DNA of 64,000 nucleotides from positions 1,106,501 through 1,170,500 of the forward strand of contig JAQPZY010001579.1 of the NCBI GenBank assembly GCA_029931535.1, given 5' to 3'. This DNA comes from Margaritifera margaritifera (lineage: Eukaryota; Mollusca; Bivalvia; Unionida; Margaritiferidae). Position 1 is the first letter of the stretch; each line of letters opens with the position of its first letter. Positions 49,201 to 61,200 of this stretch are shown piece after piece. The notes beneath the pieces were generated by a model that was given only the letters and a program-made list of their open reading frames with translations, made no database searches and was not told where the DNA came from. Both the position numbers and the translations under genes were made by a program.

Positions 49201-52200
49201 ATGACTGGGTGCCAGGCATTATGTGTTTTTTAAAGCTGGGACTGGGTATATCAGGAAAATCAATAATGGTACCTGATTCCAGTGACAGATATACTTGATA
49301 TAATTGTCATCCGGGTCAAAGCCAGTGCTGGAAATGTCATGGCAGGGTTCCAGGCACTATCCATGTTTGAAACAAAGACTGGATAAAGCAGGAAAATCAA
49401 TCAATGAAAATTGTCCCAGGAGCTGAAGGCATAGATTGAGATTGTGCCATACATGGTGTCATCCACAGCCAGGTAGTGTCTGGTGCCCAAATCCGGTACC
49501 ATCTATCCCAGGTTGGATTACTGTCGCCAGTACTGGGGTACATTTGTGTTGATCGCATATCGTGAAGGCATAGATTGGGACATTGTCAGACTGGTGTGGT
49601 CCTCAGTCAGGTTACGACTGGTGCCCAAGTTTGGTATTGGCTATCCTGATTAAGATCAACATTGCCAGTACTGGGATATATCTGTTTTTACAGCATATCT
49701 GCTGCTGGTCTGGATGGGCAGCAGTACCACGTTAGTACTGGCCCAAGGTATTGTCATGAAAATCTGAACTGCCTGTGGAAACAGTATGAGAACTGTTAAC
49801 AGCAGTGGTATTGGTCACAGGGCTGATGAAGTCCACATCCCTAATTGTGCATTTCCTCATTCACTCATAGCAAGTATGGTAATGATGGTTGCCTATACAT
49901 TCTTAGTTCGCAGGCCAGAATGAGCACACGACATGTATGACCCAAACTGCATCCCATACTTTTAACATACAAGTAGAGTGGTCTGTCATCAGTAAGCTAG
50001 ATACATTTATACCCACGCATTAAATCATGTACTTTGTATTGACAAATGTAAATATAGAGAGCAAAATAATGGCATACACAACTGAAATCAGCCAAGTGGT
50101 GCACTGAACTTACTGTGAAAAGGACACTAATAATAACAAAAAATGCCTATGAAAAGTAGACGCATGACCTTGCAACATGTAATAACAGTGGACTGACAAA
50201 ATTAATAGACAAGGTCAAGTATGGTAGTTGAAAATAAGCATTATGGACCCTAGGGCTGGCAATTAAAATGTTGAATATAAGCATTATGGACCCTAGGGCT
50301 GGCAATTAAAATGTTGCCAACACACTGATCATATGATGAAGTTAGACAAATGAAATGTGAAATATCGGTCTATGATGAAAATAGAGCAAGAATATTACAC
50401 AAATATAGCTGGAGAAAACTCCACAGAATCGATAAATTGATGAAAAGGCTCAAATGAATTCATTATTTGTGATGCCTTCATAAAGAACATGTTTGTTAGC
50501 ACGAGTGGAAGTAGTATCCTAATGGATGTAAAACTTGGGACAAGAAAAAATAATAATTATTTTTCATGTCCAAAGACTTGTATGCAAGTGCAAAATATAA
50601 CCTGTTATGATGTCGTAACACCTGCAGACATAAAAAACTTTAGGCATAATTGCCACATGTTACACCAGCAGTGACCAGTTCTTGTTCAATTATAAAGTCA
50701 ATAAAGTGTTATACACTACTATGATTGCTTTTATATTTATTTTATGTGCATATTTTCTAATTTCTCCAACATAAAAACTAAAAATAAAGATAATTAAACA
50801 CTGTCTAGTCCACAGGCTACACAGTAATGTTAGATCAGATTTCAAACAGACCTACAGTGCATACTGTGCTTAGTGTGACTCAAATCCTTGTTTATTCTTT
50901 AAAAATATTATGAGTTGCTTTTAACTTGTTTATTTTTTTACCACATCTAATTCTTTCTGACTGCATTTTAGCCAAACTTCATTGCTATTTTTTTAACTCT
51001 AATTTCTTTCATGTGGTCAAAAGGTTCCCGTTATTTTGATATTTTATTGATACAAACAATAGTACAAAGTATTGTAATCCATGTAAAGTCATCGTGCTCA
51101 ATCAATATTTATAAATATATTAAGCACATAACTGTCATATATAAACATCACACATTCATTAAAGAAATAATACAAGCTAGAATGCTGAATAAAGAGCCAA
51201 CTAGGTTGTTATCAATCCATTTTGATTTTGGTTTTTCAACCTGACTCAAATCGAAATTTCAAAACACTATTCATTCCACTGTTAATTTTGGCAAGCTGGT
51301 TATTTCGGCATGTTGCTTTGATTATAATTGTTGAAACTGTCATGCAGTACTACATCTTTTGTTTTACAACAGCAATCCAAACCAATTCAATGTTTTACAC
51401 ACTAAAAATGTATCAAGAGGAGAGGGAATTGTGTCAAGTGGTAATATTCCTTTATTCAATGAAATTATTCCAAACCAATTAATGTTTTACACACTAAAAA
51501 TGGATCAAGAGGGGAGGGAATTGTGTCAAGTGGTAATATTCCTTTATTCAATGAAATTATTCCAAACCAATTAATGTTTTTAAAATCTGCAGGAAATATA
51601 GAGGGACAATATATGATTCATGACTGCAATACTCTAATTGGAAAAAAAAACATCGATGGTAGATTGACTAATCATAGGCTACTGAGTAAGGTATGCACTC
51701 TTAATTAATCGAGTAGAAATTAGCACAATTACTGTCGCTAAGTATACATGTCAATACTTACAGTTGCTTACACCAAAAGAAACTACTATGCTATTATTTC
51801 AAGTTCAGTGAAATGGTTCCTATGATTCAAACATAGAAGTGTTCTTCATTCAGCACAAGGTAAAACATTTTAATGTACTCAATACATATGAACTATACTA
51901 TTTTTGTTATTGTAATACCTGTACCACATATTAATGAGTTAGGTATTTAAATTTTCAAAGCAGAAAATGTTTTAATTACTAGTGATTGGAAAGAATTTTA
52001 ATGTTACAGCAATACTGCATAAAGCTATAATGGTAAACTAGAGCAAAAAGGGAGAAGTCATTGTTGATTTGGGTACAACAGTGTGATAATGCTACATGCC
52101 TGTCATTGTCCAATGAAATTATACATATCTGAAACAGAAAGAAAACTGATGAAATTTAAATATCTTTATTAGTCTCACAAGCAACTTATATCATTCTAAT

Positions 52201-55200
52201 TTATAACAATAAATCTATTTAGCAATGGGAATATTCCATTGACAACTGTTATTTCAGCAAATCTAATGTTCTGATCAATAGAATACACCAATTGACAAGC
52301 TGAGAAAAAAAAGTTCCATGTCCCAAAACTTACAGTACATGAAAAATTACTTTAATTTCGTGTTCAAACTTTTACAGAACATGAAACAACTATTTTATAA
52401 AAATAATTTATGGTGTCTAAACATTTATGGTGTCCCAAGAGTTACAATCATTATAATGATTCATGGAATTTGGCACCAAGCCCTTTTATTCAAAGGGAGA
52501 ACATTCTTGTCTGATTTATTTTGTTGGCTTTAACAGCACTTGTAATTCAATATTGGCTATATAATGCTGTTGAAATGGGATCTAAGTGCCTTTCCCAAGG
52601 ACAATCCAAGGCAGCCAATCTAGGCTGGCTTGGCAGCTGTCAAACCTGCGACCCTTGGATTATAAGTCCAACACTCTACCAACTGAGCTACAGCAGCTTC
52701 CTTTTCATTTAGGACCAACTAGACATCATAAAATTTTTTTTACTGAAAACCCCATGTTAATATGACCGTTCTTCTGGAGAAGTGATTACCAGATTTTCAA
52801 GATGGCTGTTGTGGTGGCCATATTGGATGTCCGAATGCCACCATTTTCATTTAGGACCAACTATGCCTTCGGATGAAAGTGTGTATAAAGTTTCATGGCA
52901 ATCATCCAAGTAGTTTAGGAGAAGTAGCATTAACAAACTTGTGCTAATGGATGGACAGCTGACAGACAACATGCAATCCCATAAGCTCTTCTGGTCTTTG
53001 ACAACAACATCTCATTTATCCAACTTAAGCAGGATAATTTTAATGACTGAGACATAGCTATGTCTTCCAGTATATCAGATTACCTGATGCCACAGCATAT
53101 CCTTTCTTGACTAGAGCATCTGATAGTACTTTGGCATTCTTCAGCACTTGAAGCTGGTATTCTTTATACTCTGGAGTCATGGCCTACAACAATAGAACAC
53201 ACTTGATAATGTCCTGAAATTGGTCCTTATTAAATTCTTGAGACATGGGCACTCTTAACATTGCCTACTCTTTAAACTCTGGAAATATGGCTTGCAAATA
53301 CACTCTGGAGTACATTCTTAACATTTCCCCCGAGTTGGTACTCTTTAAACTCTGGAAACATGGCCTGAAAATATACAAGTAACAACAGTATATACTCTAA
53401 ATATTGTCCTGTTTGCATTCTTTAACTCTGGGAACGTGACCTGCAATTATACAATAGATTCCATTCTTAACATTGCCCTTAAGTTGGCACTCTTGAAAAC
53501 TAGATACATTGACTGTAAATGTACAAAAGAATGCACCCATAACACTGCCCAATTAATCTGAATTTTCTTCTTTCTGCACACTGCAAAAAATGGGTGGTGA
53601 TACTATATAATGCATAGGCATTCAAAATATACTCCCTGATATCAGATGGGTTGGAGATGTTTAACTCCTGATATTGAGTTTCAACCAATCACAAAGGACT
53701 TTACATCTGAAGGATCACTTTTGATTGGCAGATAGTGCAAACTCAATATCATATGTTCAGAGTTTTATTGATCTTCAGGCCTGGTGTATCACTACACTTA
53801 TGTGGCTAAAGATTAAAAATAAAGATGGGCCCCAATAGCACTCAATTTGTACCATTGTGATCTTGGGTTTGGAATCCATGTTTTGACAAGTACAAGGGTG
53901 AATAGTCCCTCACCATGCTCTGTGGTTTTCTACAAGTACTTGCACCACCTCAGAGAGATTATTCTACTTCATTACCATACAGAGTAACTGATTTAAGCTT
54001 TGATAACTTGATGTGTAATATTAAAAAAATGAAAATTAAATTAATATTAAAATCTAAGGATGTTTAAACTATTTTTTGTATTATTATTTCATATTTGTTG
54101 GAGATTACTAAAACCTTCCTTATGCAATGCCCTCTAAGAAGGTAATGTATGAGCATAAGGTGGCATCAGAAGTGTAGGAAACCAGAGATCTTGGTGGAGA
54201 CCACTGACCACTTGGCAGAGAGACCACTGAGCTTGGATGGGTGACCATGTACCTAAAGCAAAGTGACCTTTTGAAATTTCACCTGTTTTAGAGCAACAGC
54301 TATGGCACCAATCTGATTTTCATGAGGACCTCCCTGTAAAGATGGGAAGACTGCATTGTTTATTTTTTTCTCATAATCATACAGTATCTCCTTCCCAGTT
54401 TTTTCATCCACCTTCTTCACTCCTTTTCTGAAGAAAATTATTCCTGCTCTGGAAAAAGAACAATCTGTAAAAACATGTACAAGTATCATATGACATAGAG
54501 TAATTGATGTGGTATTTTCTAATCCATCTTATATTTTCATATTACATCATATATTACACATGAGTAATATTACCTTATGACATACAGTATATTACATGTG
54601 TAATCTGTGGCATGTGAATGTAAAGTAAGTTTACTGCACTACAGTATTTGGAATTTATTGTAATCAATTAATTGTGTGCTAACATCAGATCAAATAATAA
54701 AATGTAACTTTTTGAATTATTTAAAATTTTTACTCATCAAGGCTTGCAGAGCAGTAAAATTATTCAGCTTGCTGCATAAGTTTCATTCATTTAATAAAAA
54801 TATTAAGAATACTGATGGCTTTATGGGTTCAAGTGGTTTTAATTTACATAAGAACAGATTGAAGAACATAACTCCCAAGATACTGCTATTCATAGTCCTT
54901 TTTCCTAGTGTAAACATACTACTCAAATAATCTCCTCTTTTTCTGCCACCAGAGAATTTATATTAACATTTGAAACATTACTGGATGAATTACTGTGGTG
55001 ATTTCCTTTAAAAAGCATTTTCTACTATTATTTCAAGTATTACCATCAGTGGAATATCCAATGGAGATAATTGCTATCCAGTCTAATCGTTTACCTAAAT
55101 TTGAATTGCCTCCCTTTCAACATATAACATACCTGAAATGCTAGTGAAGCTATACCTTGTTACTACTTTTTATTAAGACCATAAAGTTTCCCACCTTATT

Positions 55201-58200
55201 TTTAGTAATACAAATTATATTTGGTAACACAGAATGGATACTATGCCATAAATATAGAGGGACTGAAATACCTCCAAGCTAAAAATGATAACACATGTAG
55301 GATCCTCTACGCAACTCCTGTAAATGATAAAACTTTTAGTTATTACTGGATGAATTACTGTGGTGATTTCCTTTTAAAAGCATTTTCTACTATTATTTCA
55401 AGTATTACCATCAGTTTCCCACCTTATTTTTAGTAATACAAATTATATTTGGTAACACAGAATGGATACTATGCCATAAATATAGTGAACTTTAAAATTT
55501 TCCTTTCTAATTTTGGTGAATAATGAGTATTGGATATCATCTCCTAAACAAGTAACCCCCTCTTTGTCAAGCCTGCCTTTTATTTAGCTAGAAAAGTCAT
55601 ACATAAAAGGAAAGCAAAAAATTTAATAACAAGGTTAATCTAGGGTGTCGACAGATGTACAGGCAGCCATACAGACAGATGTACAAGGCAGTCATACAGA
55701 CAAATGTATGGATATGCACACAGAAACCAAAGTATTGGATATGTTGATCTTGCCCATCTTGACTCTATAAAAAGTTATCCCTGTTTTCTGTTTATGATCA
55801 GCTGGTTTCCCAGAAGTTAATATTTGTTTATGTAAATAATTGATAAATACAAGCAAATGAAAAGCTTTAACCAAAACCTGAACTAGGTCTCAATTTCCTA
55901 CTAATGTGGGCTCTACATAATTTGAAGTTGATTCAGGTCTAGATATGAAGCCTCAAACCAAATGTGGTTTTAATCAATTAAGTCTTTCAAAACCTTTTAG
56001 TGGAAACAAAGTTACAAATGTAATGGTAATTTTCCAAGCCAAACGGGCAAATAACTCAATTAAATTTTGACAGAAAGAGGTGAAATCAAACTTGTCCTAT
56101 ATCTTTTTAATAGCAATCCTCACATCACATTCAGTCTAAATCCATGAAGGCCTTCAAAGGGTACCGAGTCGAGACAAAATTTGTGACTGACAGACTGATG
56201 GAACAAATAAATACAGGTATGTGGCCTATAGAAAATATGGAGTAGGGATGAAAAAAGTGTTGAAAACAAAATCTTTCCTTTGAAGGTCCTACATTTTGAA
56301 ATTCTTTCAATCAGACATAAAGCTTAAATCTGTTGCATTATTTTGCTTCAAGTCTGTGATGTATTACAGCCTTTTTATGTCTTTCTTAAGGGCAAATATT
56401 CTTACATTGTTTTGGTGGATATGTTTTATGAACCAATAAACCCATCATATTGGCCTCTGCATTGTGTTCCTCAATATAATGTTTACTGGTTCATAAAACT
56501 CAACATTCACCCTAATATTGATCTATAATTGTATAAAATTAATGTTGGGAAGGGACGTTCACATAGAGACTGAGGCCCATCTTGCCCCTGGAGGACCAAT
56601 AGAAAACTCAAGTTTGTGCCTACTGCACCCTACCCTGTTTTTTGACTTACAGTGCAAATATTACCTTCAATGCACCTGTGGAGTGGATTAAAATGCCCTC
56701 TCTCAGGGGTGCATTCAGAAAAAGACTTTACTGTGCTTAAAATACCCATGGTCTAACACGTAACTAGCACCCTGCCCTAACTTGTGGTCTGGGGTCTAAA
56801 CTGCAACATTATGACAGCACAGTTTGTTTTCTTTCTTGGATTTTAATGGCACTTTTAATACAATATTGGCTATACCATGCCAAGGAAATTGGAGCTAAGT
56901 GTCTTTCCCTCAGACATACCTAGGCAGCCAAACCAAGATGGCCTGGGCGAGTATCTAACCCACTCCCATGATGGCATTGTACTCTCAATGACACAGCTAT
57001 TAATACAAGGTCTCTTTAGAAAAGTATATCTCATCTAGAAAACAGCACAAAAATGCATGCTGTACGAATTTTTAAAAAAAATTGTGATGAAATGATTGCT
57101 ACTACCATCTTTGAAGTGATACCTTTGTGATGCTAAATGTATATATGACAAAAAAATATGGACCTTGGTCCCCTGAGAGTTTTGTGTGTAGTACTGCTTA
57201 CTACATCTGCATATTCAAATGGACTAGGGATAACACCTGCTGCCACCATCCCAGATATATGAGACATGTCTGCCAGCATCACAGCATTCACTTCATCACA
57301 TATCTGTAACACAAACATGAAATGGTAAAGCAATCTGAGAAAATTTTTTTAAAAAATAAGTGTGCACAGCTTGTCATTCATGCTGAATTGACCTTAATTT
57401 GCATAGCATCATGGGTAATACATTTTCAAAGACAAAAATGATGCCATTTTTCTTTACTTCAATACACATAGTGATACAATTTACAGTTTGAGATCCTCAA
57501 ATGTCAGGCCAATATCTGACTGTTTATAAGGGCTGATGATACGCTCTATTTTAGAAATATGAAATGTCTGCAAATAAAGGAAATTTCTAAAAGGGGGAGG
57601 TGAGGTGAGAAGTGATGCTCACCAATCACAGTGACATGATGGATCAAGCAGCTACCATTCATGTACACATGTAGGTCAATCCATTTCTGACTGATTACAG
57701 GGAATTAACAACCAGAAATGTATACAATTATTTGCAAGTGTGTGTGTGTGTGTGTGCCTCTATGTTTGTGAGTGTGCATGAAAGAGAAGAAGATTAGGAA
57801 ATTGTCAGGTCACAAACTAAATAAGCACAATTGGACACTGCAGTAAAAAGAAAAGGATGATCCAGACTTCTGCATTTTAATATATCCAGTTAAATTTATC
57901 ATTTCACTAGACAAGTAAGAGTTAAAACCAAATAAATTTCTTCTTGAACTATGGTGACTGTGTGCCTATATCCCAAGTTGATCAGGACAGTTTTAGATCC
58001 ATGTTTCAAAAAGAAGAGATAATTGCTAATTCTTACAACAATGAAACAAACTTCTAAACTGCCCCTGGACTAGTTGAACTTGTGTTTAAAATCATAATTT
58101 TTGTGATTTCTTGGCATTATCATTATTGGAAAAAAACAAAAGTATGATTTAATATGATCTGATATTATAATACATTATAAAAAGTTTTTAAAGAAAAAAC

Positions 58201-61200
58201 AAACAAACAATTGATTGGTTATGATGTCTAAATTGACAATTGAAGGGACTGATACTCTACTGTCCAAAAAGAATTTCCAGGAATTCAAGACGAGACCATT
58301 TCTTCTTTTTAACTGCTGGCCATCTCTGATATTCTTGAGCGATAAGATTTTAAAATTAGCCACTGTGGCAGCAATCTTGGATGTAAGATCAGCACCATTT
58401 TCATTTGGGACAAACTAGACACCTTTAAAAGACTTTTGATGAAAATCCCATGTTGATAGGACCAGCCATTCTGGAGAATTAGCAATGATATTCAATATGT
58501 TCATTGTGGCAACAATATCTGAAGTCAGATCAGCAGCACATTCATTCAGGACTAAATAGATATGATAATTAGTCTTCTGGTGAAAACCTTATGTTGATAT
58601 GACTTTTCATTTAGGAGGAGTAGCAATAACAAGATTTTCAAGATGGCTGCAATGGTGGCCATCTTGGATGTCAAATTGGTACCATTTTCATTTAGGACAA
58701 ACTAGACATCATAAGAAGTCTTCTGGTGAAAACCCAATTTTGATACTTTCCATCTAGGAGTAGTGTTAAGATTTTCTACATGGCAGTTGCAGTGGCCATA
58801 TTGGATATCAAATTGGTACAATTTTTATTTACGACCAACTAGACACCATAAGAAGTCTTCTGGTGAAATCCCCATCCTGATATGACTTTCCATTCAGAAG
58901 GATTAGCAATAAAATAAGACTTTCAAGATGGCTGCTGTGGTGGCCATACTGGATTTCAGATCTGTACCATTTCCATTTAGTACCAACCAGACATCATAAG
59001 AAGTCTGTTAGAGAAAACCTCATGTTGATATGACCATCCATTCAGAAGGAGGAGCAATAAGAAGATTTTCAATATGGCCACTGTAGTGGCCATGGATGTC
59101 TGAGCTGAACCATTTTCATTTAGGACCAACTAGACAATATCTTCTGGTGAAAACCCCATGCTGATATGACTTTCCGTTCATCAGGAGTAGAAAAAAACAA
59201 GATTTTTAAAATGGCTGCCATGGTGGCCATATTGGACATCATATTGGCACCATTTTCAGTTTGAACCAAGTAGACATCATAAAAAGACTTTCAGTGAAAA
59301 CCTCATGTTGATATGACCATTCAGGACTAGCAATAACAAGATTTTCAAGACAGCCACTGTGGTGGCCTTATTGGATGTCCGAGCAGAACTATTTTCATTG
59401 AAGACCAACTAAACATCATAAGAAGTCTTCTGGTAAAAAACCCATTTCAATATGTCTTTCCATTCAGATGGAGTAGCGATAACAAGATTTTCAAGACAGC
59501 TGCCATGACCATATTGGATGTCTGACAATGCCATTTTCATTTAGGACCAACTAGACATTGGGATGAATGTGTGTGTAAAGTTTCATGGCAATCCTACTAG
59601 TAGTTTTGAAGGAGTGGGGGTAATAAAATTGTGCTAATGGACAGAGGGATGCCGAAAGACAGACAACAGGCAACAGACCATCACATAAGCTCTTCTGGTC
59701 TATGAACAGCAGAGCTAAGAGTCCCTTGAAGGGACTGATGCTCTACTCTCCAAAAATGATTTCAAGGAATTCAAGACAAGACCATTTCTTCTCTTTAACT
59801 GCTGAGTGTTGAAACCATCTCGGATATTCTTGAGCAGATTTTCAAAGTAGCCACTGTGGCAGCCATCTTGAATGTAAGATTGGCATAATTTTTATTTAGG
59901 ACAAACTAGACACCAATAAAGTCTTTTGGTGAAAACCCCATGTTGATATGACCAGCCATTCAGCAAAAATTTGTGACAACATTTACAATATGTTCATTGT
60001 GGCAGCCATATTTGAGGTTATATCACCTCCTTTTTCATTCAGGACCAACTAGATATCATAATTAGTCTTCTGGTGAAAAACCCATGTTGATACGACTTTC
60101 CATTTAGAAGGAGTAGCAAAACAAGATTTTGAAGATGGCTGTAATGGTAGCCATACAGGATGTCAGATTGGCACCATTTTCAGTCAGTACCAACTAGACA
60201 TCATAAGAAGTCTTCCAGTGAAACCCAAATGTTGATACAACTTTTCATCTAGGAGCAGTAGTGATAAGATTTTCAAGATGGCAGTTGTGGTGGCCATATT
60301 GGATATCAGATTGGCACAATATTTATTAAAGACCTACCAGACACCCAATGGCATTCCTCCTTGCCTGGCGACCGGGGGCAACAGTCCCACTCCACCCCCC
60401 AATGCCCCCATCATGCCGCCACTGATTGGATGAGAGTGAAAACTCAATTTCAAACCCAATCTTGGAGTTTTATGATATCCAGGCCTGATAAATGGTGTAT
60501 TTTTAATCAACACTGCACCAAAGCTATATATTTTATATGGAAAAGTTCAAGGGTAAAACAAAAGAATTTTGATTAAAGAAAAAAAATATCACTAGTGTGT
60601 GAACAGTAGTGCATGACAATATTTGACAAAACTTGCTAAGAGTAAAATGTTGTATTGCTAATGTTTATATTATGAAGGCAAGATATAACATATGCAAGAT
60701 AAAAAGAAAAATCTACTATGCATATCAAAAGAAAGCAATTTTTCTACAACCTAATTCAAAAAATATATGAAAAAGCATCCTACCCATAATCTTTAATTTG
60801 AATAAAGCAAATATGTTCCTATTACAGCATTCCCTCACTAAAAGACCCTTCATTATAACACAATTCCTATTATAAGACAAGTATGGTCTTGGATACAATT
60901 TTATTAAGTGCTAGTAAAATTATGCACTTCATTATAAGGCAGCCTCCCTATAAAGTGCTATACTCCATGCTTCCCATGGATAGCAGTAAAATGAGGGAGT
61001 ACTGTATCACTATAAAGTGGTATACTCTATGGTTCCCATGGATAGCATTATAATGAGGCAGTACTGTATCACTATAAAGTGGTATACTCTATGGTTCTCA
61101 TGGATAGCAGTAAAATGAGGGAGTACTGTATCCCTATAAAGTGGTATACTCTATGGTTCCCATGGATAGCAGTAAAATGAGGGAGTACTGTATCCATATA

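Noticed and set aside
52600..52697. Minus-strand tRNA (anticodon TAT) gene
   Set aside because: The D- and anticodon arms fit but the T-arm and acceptor stem do not pair, and a SINE body with a second genomic copy follows.
54253..54489. 78-codon open frame starting left of the SHMT exon's acceptor
   Set aside because: Only 54448-54283 is exon. The extra residues come from reading into introns on both sides.
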